51,640 nt of DNA, taken from Nitrosomonas sp. Lineage in GTDB: Bacteria > Pseudomonadota > Gammaproteobacteria > Burkholderiales > Nitrosomonadaceae. Below the pieces are notes generated by a model, which was not told the origin of the DNA, did not search any database, and saw nothing but the letters and a program-made list of their open reading frames with translations. Both the position numbers and the translations under genes were made by a program. The first letter of the stretch is position 1; the number at the start of each line of letters is the position of its first letter. The stretch is from the NCBI GenBank assembly GCA_024281825.1, contig JAMWZY010000014.1, positions 1-51,640 on the forward strand, written 5' to 3'. Below are positions 44,493-51,640 of the stretch, piece after piece.

Positions 44493-44812
44493 CAATCTTT
44501 GTTGTTTGCAAACCAGGCCGTAGCCTTTGCCAATATGTCACGCTCCATCTCCACACGCTTGAGCTTCTTACGCAATTCCAGCAGCTCCTGCCGTTCGTTG
44601 GCACTCAAGGAAGCAACACTCGATGTTGCAGCGAAAACAATTGCCTGGCTTGATCTAATCGGTACACCTGCTGCTCGACACCAGGTTTGTATCGAAGTGT
44701 AGTGGCATCCAAATTCCTTGGATAATTGCTTGGGGCATTTGCCTAATGCTACCAATTCCACCATCTGCTGACGAAACTCCGGTGGGTATGCAGGTTTGTA
44801 GGTTTGGGTCAT
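44492..44812 (-). CDS. IS3-family transposase OrfA (helix-turn-helix)
   Basis: A 106-residue HTH_Tnp_1 protein: AYPPEFRQQMVELVALGK, LSKEFGCHYTSIQTWC, and a C-terminal leucine-zipper-like coiled coil (LLELRKKLKRVEMERDILAKA). It provides end recognition and dimerisation. It is transcribed with orfB. Confidence 0.92.
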   Translation of the reverse strand: MTQTYKPAYPPEFRQQMVELVALGKCPKQLSKEFGCHYTSIQTWCRAAGVPIRSSQAIVFAATSSVASLSANERQELLELRKKLKRVEMERDILAKATAWFANNKD

Positions 44813-44970
44813 ATTTCTTCTCCTTTAAACAGAACATAATGTGTCCGTTCAAAGGGGACAACTCCAACTCCAGTCACATAAAGATCAAAAAAGCGTCATT
44901 TAGCTGTCATAGTCATTTATTAGAATTTCCTAGCTTGGTGTGTATTAATCAATTTAGGAATGGTACGGAA

Positions 44971-46008
44971 ATGAGAATATTTTATGGCATCCAAGGAACT
45001 GGCAATGGCCATATTACACGTGGTCGCGTCATGGCCAGAGAACTACAAGCTGCCAATTTTGAAGTCACTTATCAATTTACTGGTAGGCCACACGATAAAT
45101 TTTTTGATATGGAAGTGTTTAATGGTTATCAATGGCGTCATGGCCTAACTTTCAATACTAAGAATGGAAAAATCAATCACCTGCAAACCGTATTGCAATC
45201 CAAGCCATTACGCTTTCTACAAGATATCAAGCAACTGGATTTGAGCAGTTACGATGCGATTATCTGTGACTACGAACCAATAACCGCTTGGGCAGCACGT
45301 CAACAGAACAAGAAAACCATCGGTATCAGTCATCAATATGCGTTTCAATATCACATTCCTCGTGCAGGCACAGATCCAGTTTCCGAAGCCGTAATGAGAA
45401 ATTTTGCCCCGGTAGACATCAACATCGGTTTGCACTGGCATCATTTTGATCAACCTATTTTGCCACCTGTGATAGACACTCCCGTCATGGCCAAGCACAC
45501 ACACACAAATAAAGTGGTCGTTTATCTACCTTTTGAAGATCAGCAACATGTAATGAAACTACTATCCTTGTTTAAGGAATTTGAATTTTTTATCTACTCT
45601 CCAGAGAAGGTGGCTTCCCCTTATGCACATATTCATTGCAATCCCCTGTCTCTACATGGGTTCCAAAAAGATTTATCGGACTGTGCAGGTATCATTTGCA
45701 ATGCTGGTTTTGAATTAGCTAGTGAATCACTACAGCTTGGTAAAAAAATCTTGGTAAAACCCGTGCATGCGCAAATGGAACAAACTTCCAATGCTGCGGC
45801 CTTGCAACTTTTAGGGTATGGAAAAATGATGCACAGCATCGATATCAAAATAATCGAGCAATGGCTGTATGAATCTAAAGCCATGCAAGTGATTTATCCC
45901 AACACAGCCAGATACCTAGTGCAATGGATCAAGAATGGTATGCCACCCATTGATCCATCCTGGAGTCGGCAGATATGGTCAGACGTCAAAGTTACACCGG
46001 TCGATTGA
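44971..46008 (+). CDS. Glycosyltransferase of the MJ1255/GT28-like family
   Basis: About 345 residues: RIFYGIQGTGNGHITRGRVM at the start (a Gly-rich nucleotide-sugar loop), ICDYEPITAWAARQ, IGISHQYAF, and the C-terminal donor-binding stretch NAGFELASESLQLGKKILVKP. I recall this as the MJ1255/VC2487-like family related to MurG. I chose the ATG at 44971; the frame is open 225 bases earlier but that part overlaps the IS end. Together with its neighbours it may glycosylate diacylglycerol. No ligand is proven. Confidence 0.8.
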   Translation: MRIFYGIQGTGNGHITRGRVMARELQAANFEVTYQFTGRPHDKFFDMEVFNGYQWRHGLTFNTKNGKINHLQTVLQSKPLRFLQDIKQLDLSSYDAIICDYEPITAWAARQQNKKTIGISHQYAFQYHIPRAGTDPVSEAVMRNFAPVDINIGLHWHHFDQPILPPVIDTPVMAKHTHTNKVVVYLPFEDQQHVMKLLSLFKEFEFFIYSPEKVASPYAHIHCNPLSLHGFQKDLSDCAGIICNAGFELASESLQLGKKILVKPVHAQMEQTSNAAALQLLGYGKMMHSIDIKIIEQWLYESKAMQVIYPNTARYLVQWIKNGMPPIDPSWSRQIWSDVKVTPVD

Positions 46009-46071
46009 TACTAGCATGAGAACCTACTGGGTAATATTGCACAGATCATTTATCTGCAATTTATTTTATAA

Positions 46072-47100
46072 ATGAATTCCTTAAACATAAACATGGAAAA
46101 TAATCTTTTATTTCAACCCAATCCGGTGACAATCAAAATACCACCACCGCAAAAAATTCTAATCATTTACAACCCAATATCCAGTGCAGGAAATACCGAG
46201 ACCATAGCCAACCATCTAAAAGTAGAATTAAATTTTCATGGAAAATCCGTTGAGGTACGCGCATCTGAGAAAAAAATGAAAGGTTACACACGTATCGCTG
46301 ACGACATCGCTGCCAGCGATCTTGTTGTGGTAGTCGGTGGTGATGGCACCATTCGCAAGCTTCTGGATATTATTAATAAAACAGATACTCCTATTTATGC
46401 GATTCCAGGTGGAAATGAATCGCTATTTGCACGGTTTTATGAAATGAATGCTAGTGCAGATGATTTGCTGCAAGCAATCACCGTAGGTACTTGCTTACAA
46501 CAATTTTATGGTTTAATCAGTGGAAAAGGTATCCAAGGGGAAAAACCTTTTTTTAATATGGCATCAATGGGCCTAGATTCACTCACAGTAAAAAATATTG
46601 GTAAAAGAAAAGGCCCTCTAAATGACTCAATCTACGTTTGGCATGGACTCAAAGCCTTGTGCGCATTGCATCATCCAACCGTATCCGTAAACGTTGATGG
46701 AGAACAAGTGATTGATCGTGGCTCCGGATATATCATCATTGCCAATAATTCAGCTTATGCCAAAAACTTACAACTTGTTCCTGCGGCCAATCCCTCCAAA
46801 AATGAGCTCGTGTTGGGATTCTTAATGGGTGCACGGCATCAACATGAATTATTCAAAGCGATGAAAATATTACAACGCAAACCTGCAAATCTTCCCATGC
46901 AATATTTCTCAGGAAAAAACATTGCCTGTACTTTGCATGAAAAATCTTACCCACTACAAGTGGATGGAGATTACTTCCGCAATCGTGATATCCAGGCCGA
47001 AAGTACCATCGAATTCAGCATTAGTCCAAAACCTATTCGGGTATTGATTCCAGCATTCCTGGAATCTAACTTGCTAAAAGCTTCAAACAATAATCTTTGA
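46072..47100 (+). CDS. Diacylglycerol-kinase-like (DAGK_cat/YegS) protein
   Basis: A 342-residue protein with the DAGK catalytic-domain motifs: IIYNPISSAGN near residue 31, the nucleotide loop VVVVGGDGTIRKLL (GGDGT at 89-93), and IPGGNESLFARF at 111-122, where the usual P-x-G-T-x-N signature is changed. The C-terminal half carries ASMGLDSLTVKNIGKRKG, and DGEQV and LQVDGD strands. It lacks a membrane anchor. It follows the glycosyltransferase by 63 bases and probably belongs to its operon. Substrate could be diacylglycerol, sphingoid base or another lipid. Confidence 0.82.
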   Translation: MNSLNINMENNLLFQPNPVTIKIPPPQKILIIYNPISSAGNTETIANHLKVELNFHGKSVEVRASEKKMKGYTRIADDIAASDLVVVVGGDGTIRKLLDIINKTDTPIYAIPGGNESLFARFYEMNASADDLLQAITVGTCLQQFYGLISGKGIQGEKPFFNMASMGLDSLTVKNIGKRKGPLNDSIYVWHGLKALCALHHPTVSVNVDGEQVIDRGSGYIIIANNSAYAKNLQLVPAANPSKNELVLGFLMGARHQHELFKAMKILQRKPANLPMQYFSGKNIACTLHEKSYPLQVDGDYFRNRDIQAESTIEFSISPKPIRVLIPAFLESNLLKASNNNL

Positions 47101-47273
47101 TTGAAAAATTTATGAGGATAACTACCTTAGCGGGGTACACCGCACATTAGCACTAAAACTTCTGATGCCAGGCCTGCACTTAAATACGATACGTTAATTC
47201 TCATGAAATATGCCGTTCTTTCACATAGAGACTAGCTCACCTAACTAATATAAGCTACTTAACTAGATAAATT

Positions 47274-47681
47274 ATGATAAAAAAAATTATATCAATTGAA
47301 AAAGAAGAATCTCCACCAGTAACCCCAAAGAAACCTGCTACGACTGTGAAAAAAGCAATCGCATCCAGTGACCCTGCCAATAAAGAAATAAAAAATACAC
47401 TCCCTCTTACTACTACTGTAGAAAATGAAGAAAAACAATCAAAGAAAGGGAAGAATAATCCACAAAAAGTTAAAGGGACTCGCAATAAATTTACTTTATC
47501 AGAAGGTGATGATGTCATTTTGAACAAGCTCAAAAAGAAATGTCTTGACGCAGGCGTTCATGTAAAAAAGCGCAACCTGATACGGGCAGGATTGTTACGT
47601 TTATCCAGACTCAACAGCACAGCTTTATTGAGTGCTATAGCACAGGTAGAAATCATTAAAGCAGAAGCTTCCGATGATTAG
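47274..47681 (+). CDS. Small basic protein with RHH-like C-terminal domain
   Basis: The 135-residue product has a disordered Lys/Pro/Thr-rich first half (about 1-70) and a helical C-terminus: RNKFTLSEGDDVILNKLKKKC then AGVHVKKRNLIRAGLLRLSRL. The latter has the strand-helix-helix look of ribbon-helix-helix DNA-binding proteins and of a conserved hypothetical family in Burkholderiales. The Lys content fits nucleic-acid binding. It stands alone without a clear ribosome-binding site. Confidence 0.6.
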   Translation: MIKKIISIEKEESPPVTPKKPATTVKKAIASSDPANKEIKNTLPLTTTVENEEKQSKKGKNNPQKVKGTRNKFTLSEGDDVILNKLKKKCLDAGVHVKKRNLIRAGLLRLSRLNSTALLSAIAQVEIIKAEASDD

Positions 47682-47728
47682 CTAGCCCATCTATATCAAA
47701 TGGTTGGTCGTAGCAGCTTATATTTTTC

Positions 47729-49063
47729 CTATACGCGCCCCCCGACACGGCGTGGGCCGGTAAAGTGATGTATCGCTGGACGCGCAAAGCCAGCATCCAC
47801 AGGTTTCTTTGTGACCGATTTTTTGTTGTTGGTTTGTTTTTTGGGTGGATTGCTTGAATGAATTGCACCACGGGGTCCGCCGCCACGGCCATTTTTTATC
47901 GGTTCAGCTTTGATGCGCGGATCCGGTTTAAAACCGGCAATTACTTGACTAGGTATTTCACGCTTAATAAGTTTCTCGATTGCTGTCAGCAACTTGATCT
48001 CATCGATACAAACCAGCGATACCGCATCCCCTTCCGAGCCGGCACGGCCTGTGCGGCCAATTCTGTGAACATAATCCTCAGCCACATTGGGCAGTTCAAA
48101 GTTAATAACATGCGGCAGCTCACTGATATCAATACCGCGTGCGGCAATATCGGTTGCCACCAGTACTTGTAGATCACCTGCTTTGAATTTTGCCAATGCC
48201 AGCGTGCGTGCCGACTGACTTTTATTCCCGTGGATAGCCAGTGTAGGAATGTTATTTGCCAACAAAAACTCGGCCAGCTTATTGGCGCCATGTTTGGTGC
48301 GAGTAAACACCAATACCTGTAACCAGCGATGTTGCTTAATCAAATGCACAAGCAGCTCTTTTTTGCGATCACGATCTACTGGATGCACCACATGCGTTAC
48401 CTTGTCAGTGGTCGCATTACGGCGCCCCACTTCAATCATTACCGGTTTGTTGAGTAAATTGTCTGCCAATGCTTGGATTCCATCCGAGAAAGTGGCCGAG
48501 AATAATAAATTCTGCCGCTGCTTCGGCAGTAACGCGAGAATTTTTTTGATGTCGCGGATAAATCCCATGTCTAGCATCCGATCGGCTTCATCCATTACAA
48601 GAATCTCAATGTGAGACAAGCTCAGCGTTTTTTGTTGTACATGATCGAGTAACCGCCCCGGCGTAGCAACCAAAATATCCACACGGCTTTTCAGGCGGGT
48701 GATTTGCGGATTAATATTCACACCACCGATCATGATCATTGAACTTAATTTCAGGTATTTGCCATAATCATGCACGCTCTCCCCCACCTGCGCGGCGAGT
48801 TCACGCGTTGGAACAAGAATCAGCGCTCGTATCGGTGGTCGTCCGCTGGATGGTCCTTTAACACTTTTGTCGGAAAGACGATGCAAAATTGGTAAGGTAA
48901 AACCAGCGGTTTTGCCAGTACCAGTTTGTGCCCCTGCCAATAAATCACCGCCGGCCAATGCGGCTGGAATGGCTTGTGTTTGAATAGGGGTAGGAACCGT
49001 GTAGCCACGTTCAGTGACAGCACGGATAATTTCATCGGACAAACCGAAAGTAGAGAAAGACAT
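47729..49063 (-). CDS. rhlE: DEAD-box RNA helicase RhlE
   Basis: ATP-dependent RNA helicase of 444 residues. Motifs in order: Q motif ([26 protein letters not shown] in part: GYTVPTPIQ), [28 protein letters not shown] (DEAD), SATFS, and the C-terminal [10 protein letters not shown]. The tail is basic with RGGGPRGA and [10 protein letters not shown] chose the ATG at 49063 with TGGAG upstream and start MSFSTFGL, the classical RhlE N-terminus, over an upstream in-frame ATG. Related to cold adaptation and ribosome assembly. Confidence 0.93.
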   Translation of the reverse strand: MSFSTFGLSDEIIRAVTERGYTVPTPIQTQAIPAALAGGDLLAGAQTGTGKTAGFTLPILHRLSDKSVKGPSSGRPPIRALILVPTRELAAQVGESVHDYGKYLKLSSMIMIGGVNINPQITRLKSRVDILVATPGRLLDHVQQKTLSLSHIEILVMDEADRMLDMGFIRDIKKILALLPKQRQNLLFSATFSDGIQALADNLLNKPVMIEVGRRNATTDKVTHVVHPVDRDRKKELLVHLIKQHRWLQVLVFTRTKHGANKLAEFLLANNIPTLAIHGNKSQSARTLALAKFKAGDLQVLVATDIAARGIDISELPHVINFELPNVAEDYVHRIGRTGRAGSEGDAVSLVCIDEIKLLTAIEKLIKREIPSQVIAGFKPDPRIKAEPIKNGRGGGPRGAIHSSNPPKKQTNNKKSVTKKPVDAGFARPAIHHFTGPRRVGGRV

Positions 49064-49385
49064 AAAACTCCAGGGGGGTTTAACGGCCTGCCATTGCGAT
49101 TTTCGCATGACAGTCAAGGTGAACGGATGCTGATTACGGCCAAAAATCTAGATTCTACCAAGAGTATAATATGGGTTGCACTTAAAATCTCAACTATAAA
49201 TAATAAATTCCTCATACGCCACCATGTATTTACAAGCTTATCCCATTACCCTAGTATCCTGCCACAATTATTACAATGCGTGATTTCCCCGTCCTTTGCT
49301 GGAATAAAAGCATCCAGTAAAATATCCCTCTGGTCAAGTGAAGTGAGGTGTGCTGTCAAAACCGGAGTCCATGTGTTTAAGCGGC

Positions 49386-49624
49386 GATTAGATTTGCATA
49401 GTACCGCTGCATAAATTGTGCTGGTGACAGATAACCTAATCTTTCCTGCTTACGCTGCCTGTTATAGAAGATTTCGATATATTCGTATATTCGGTAATCT
49501 CTTGAATGGCTTGTTGCCGTGTTTTGAATCTACGATGATGCACCAGCTCGGTTTTAAGTATCCCCCAGAAGCTTTCCATTGGTGCATTATCATAGCAGTC
49601 CCCTTCGCGAAATACGTCGCACAC
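49386..49624 (-). pseudogene. IS3-family OrfB remnant, deleted and frameshifted
   Basis: From right to left it starts VCDVFREGDCYDNAPMESFWGILK (part of the DDE core, cited in part as GDCYDNAPMESFWG) immediately after the orfA stop, so about 200 residues of OrfB are missing. Near 49480 a short duplication (GAATATACGAATATA) shifts the frame; beyond it YNRQRKQERLGYLSPAQF appears in another frame. Confidence 0.8.
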
Positions 49625-49891
49625 TTATTTTATAAAATCACGCTCCAGCTTCACTTCTGCTAACTCACGCTTGACTCTGGATAGCTCCAACTCAAGTTCA
49701 GTCAGCGGCTTCTGATGCTTGCCTAATGTAGCGAGTTCTCCTCGTTTGTCAGCATAAACCCAGTTTTTTAGTGTCCCTTTGGGTAACGACAATCGCTTTA
49801 CCGCTTCAACCAGAGTCAATCCGCTTTCTTTGAAAAACTGAACTGATTCCTTCCGAAATTCCTGACTATATTGTGCGCGCGATAATTCCAT
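49625..49891 (-). CDS. IS3-family transposase OrfA (HTH)
   Basis: An 88-residue HTH_Tnp_1 protein: RAQYSQEFRKESVQFFKESG, SLPKGTLKNWVYADK, and an ELELSRVKRELAEVKLERDF leucine-zipper-like end. The frame is intact but functional only with a partner OrfB, which is deleted here. Confidence 0.85.
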   Translation of the reverse strand: MELSRAQYSQEFRKESVQFFKESGLTLVEAVKRLSLPKGTLKNWVYADKRGELATLGKHQKPLTELELELSRVKRELAEVKLERDFIK

Positions 49892-50141
49892 TTATTCTCT
49901 TCATTTTATGAAACTTCGGACTCCATGAAAATCAGCATACCTCAAATATTGAATGTGGCGATTCGCAAGGTATTTGTGCGGTAATTTATATCTCCGTAGA
50001 ATTAATATAACGCTAGTTTTGCAATAAATGAGTTGGTTAACAAGTCAATCCCCCGGCTTTTTATCTCGCATAATAAATACTATAGTACTAAGATTGGAGT
50101 ATAAGCTTATTTAGTTAAGTTGAGATAAAAAAGGCAATTTC

Positions 50142-51515
50142 ATGCAACATCCACTAAAACTACAGTTTTTAGGTGCTACAGGCACCGTTACTGGCTCAAA
50201 GTATTTGCTGCAAAGTGATACCAAAAATATTTTGGTTGATTGCGGATTGTTTCAAGGGTTCAAACAACTACGTCTGCGCAATTGGAAAGCACTGCCTTTT
50301 AATCCAAAAGATATCGATGCCGTGCTACTTACACACGCGCATATCGACCATAGCGGTTATCTGCCTTTATTGGTTAAAAACGGCTTTAAAGGGGCGATAT
50401 ACTGCACTGCGGCTACGCGCGATTTATGTGAAGTCTTGCTGCTGGACAGCGCCAAACTGCAAGAAGAAGAGGCGGAATACATGAACAAGCATAGGTTTTC
50501 TAAGCATAAACCTGCCCTACCTCTTTATACACGTGATGATGCCGAACGAAGCTTGGAATTATTCCAGGCGGTTGGGTATTATAAAGAAAAAGAACTGGAA
50601 AGTTCCTTTAATTTTCATATGCTTCCTGCCGGACATATTCTCGGCGCAGCAATGGTTTACATTAGTAATCCAGAAACCTCGATACTATTTACGGGCGATA
50701 TCGGAAGGCCACACGATTTAGTAATGAAAACGCCAACGGTGGTAAAAAATGCGGATTACTTAATCGTTGAATCCACTTATGGCAACCGCACACACGATCC
50801 TGCTGACCCTCTCGATAAACTGGGCGATGTAATTAATCGCACCATTCAACACGGCGGCAAAGTGATCATTCCAACCTTTGCTGTAGGTCGTGCGCAATCA
50901 TTACTGTACGCTATTCACCTACTTAAAAAAGACAATGTCATTCCAAACGACTTACCCGTATATTTGAACAGCCCGATGGCAGAAGAAGCGACTACTATTT
51001 TTGACAACCACCCCGGGGAATATCGGCTAACTACAGAACAAACAGAAGCCATGTGTCGCACTGCACGTATTGTTGCCGATGTTGAGGAATCAAAAAAGCT
51101 TAATCTGCGCAAAGACCCCATGATAATCCTTGCCGGTAGCGGCATGGCAACAGGCGGGCGCGTTGTGCATCATCTTAAAGCATATGTATCAGATGCACGA
51201 AACACCATACTATTCTCCGGTTTTCAAGCAGGTGGCACACGTGGCGCAGCCATGCTGAATGGCGCGCGCGAAATCAAAATTCATGGTGAATATATCCCTG
51301 TACGCGCAGAAATTGCCATTCTAGATAATTTATCTGCACACGCCGACGCAAACGAAATCATTGCTTGGCTCAAGCACTTTCAAGCGCCGCCTAAGCAAAC
51401 TTTTATTACGCATGGCGAACCAATTGCTGCAGACGCGCTGCGATTAAAGATTAATGAGCAGCTTGGTTGGGACTGTTATGTTCCAGATTATCTTGAAACA
51501 ATCCAACTGACTTAA
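50142..51515 (+). CDS. Beta-CASP metallo-beta-lactamase RNA-processing exonuclease
   Basis: A 457-residue protein combining an MBL fold with a beta-CASP domain, family of RNA processing nucleases related to CPSF-73 and YSH1. Zinc site motif HAHIDHSGYLP, a second GDIGRPHD, and the beta-CASP region PTFAVGRAQSLLYAI with NSPMAEEATTIF. The C-terminus has FSGFQAGGTRGA and SAHADANEIIAWL, the RMMBL-type zinc ligands. Bacterial targets are mostly unknown. It stands alone, upstream of the tRNA gene on the other strand. Confidence 0.92.
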   Translation: MQHPLKLQFLGATGTVTGSKYLLQSDTKNILVDCGLFQGFKQLRLRNWKALPFNPKDIDAVLLTHAHIDHSGYLPLLVKNGFKGAIYCTAATRDLCEVLLLDSAKLQEEEAEYMNKHRFSKHKPALPLYTRDDAERSLELFQAVGYYKEKELESSFNFHMLPAGHILGAAMVYISNPETSILFTGDIGRPHDLVMKTPTVVKNADYLIVESTYGNRTHDPADPLDKLGDVINRTIQHGGKVIIPTFAVGRAQSLLYAIHLLKKDNVIPNDLPVYLNSPMAEEATTIFDNHPGEYRLTTEQTEAMCRTARIVADVEESKKLNLRKDPMIILAGSGMATGGRVVHHLKAYVSDARNTILFSGFQAGGTRGAAMLNGAREIKIHGEYIPVRAEIAILDNLSAHADANEIIAWLKHFQAPPKQTFITHGEPIAADALRLKINEQLGWDCYVPDYLETIQLT

Positions 51516-51595
51516 ACATTAGTTGTGTAAAGTAGCAATATGGTAGCAATTAAATATTAATGCTTGATGCATATATCCGTAACATACTATTTAAA

Positions 51596-51640
51596 TGGCG
51601 CCCTGAACACGAATCGAACGTGCGACCTACCCCTTAGGAG
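51596..51640 (-). tRNA. tRNA-Arg(CCU), 3-prime part, cut by the window edge
   Basis: Read on the minus strand the sequence holds a T arm (GCACG, loop TTCGATT, CGTGT), acceptor strand TCAGGGC, discriminator G and encoded CCA. Left of this the anticodon loop CTCCTAA contains CCT, giving Arg with anticodon CCU. The 5-prime half lies outside the window. Confidence 0.8.

Larger units (their letters stand above)
43541..44860 (-). mobile_element. IS3-family insertion sequence, about 1.3 kb
   Basis: Core inverted repeats TGTCCCAATTTGACGGACA at the left and the complement of TGTCCCCTTTGAACGGACA at the right (44842-44860). Both ends are preceded by GGAGTTGGAGTTG reading outward, so the repeat may extend to 43529 and 44872. 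Two intact overlapping frames, orfA and orfB, suggest the element may be active. No clear 3-4-base target duplication is visible. Confidence 0.88.
49344..49944 (-). mobile_element. Internally deleted IS3-family relic, about 600 bp
   Basis: Ends are imperfect inverted repeats: TGAGGTGTGCTG...GGAGTCC at the left (49344 onward) and the complement of TGAGGTATGCTG...GGAGTCC at the right (49944 inward). orfA is intact but orfB has lost most of its central coding region, with the C-terminal part joined directly behind orfA. Too short for a normal IS3 (about 1.2 kb). Confidence 0.78.

Overview
The window looks like chromosomal DNA of an AT-rich betaproteobacterium, most likely a Nitrosomonas-type ammonia oxidiser. 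This is inferred from the urease/urea-transporter operon, the many c-type haem and copper-related secreted proteins, two porins and an exosortase-associated small protein. No amo, hao or 16S gene is present to prove it. Housekeeping genes (rpsT, holB, tmk, ampD, rhlE, ybiT) give a normal bacterial backbone, and a broken tRNA-Arg(CCU) closes the right edge.

Layout. 1-7.7 kb is mostly housekeeping: rpsT, NAD malic enzyme, a dienelactone-hydrolase-like enzyme, two secreted proteins, holB-tmk and ampD. 8.1-16.2 kb is a urea-use operon: an outer-membrane barrel, ureD, ureA, ureB, ureC, ureE, ureF, ureG and a UT-type urea channel, closed by a clear terminator. 16.25-19.4 kb holds a three-domain MsrA-thioredoxin-MsrB protein and a secreted astacin-type protease. 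19.7-20.8 kb is a decayed IS481-type element with a 7-bp target duplication. 21-24.2 kb carries a di-haem peroxidase with a His-rich N-terminus and a secreted protein joining a CVNH (cyanovirin-N homology) domain to one c-type haem site. 25.1-28.4 kb is a methionine-biosynthesis gene (metY type) split by two tandem IS1595-type copies. 28.7-35.9 kb has aqpZ, yaeQ, ybiT, a truncated TIR/DUF4062-like fragment, an Asp-box propeller and a RIO kinase. 36-42 kb holds a porin and the most intriguing locus: a secreted beta-propeller with a ring of equivalent histidines, a SCO-type copper chaperone, an unknown periplasmic protein and a BBP2-like porin. 42.3-47.1 kb is a probable lipid-remodelling group (PlcP/LpxH-like phosphoesterase, glycosyltransferase, DAG-kinase-like protein) invaded by an IS3 element. 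47.3-51.6 kb has a small basic protein, rhlE, an internally deleted IS3 relic, a beta-CASP nuclease and the tRNA.

How it works together. The urea operon appears to cover uptake across both membranes, nickel delivery and hydrolysis, giving ammonia for oxidation and CO2 for fixation. The secreted redox proteins (peroxidase, Msr fusion, CVNH-haem protein, propeller/SCO pair) fit a periplasm exposed to oxidative and nitrosative stress. The accessory stretches are marked by at least five IS elements or relics, several with frameshifts. The best candidate for an undescribed system is the propeller/SCO locus at 37.7-40.4 kb. Its proposed metal site is an inference from sequence pattern and neighbourhood only.
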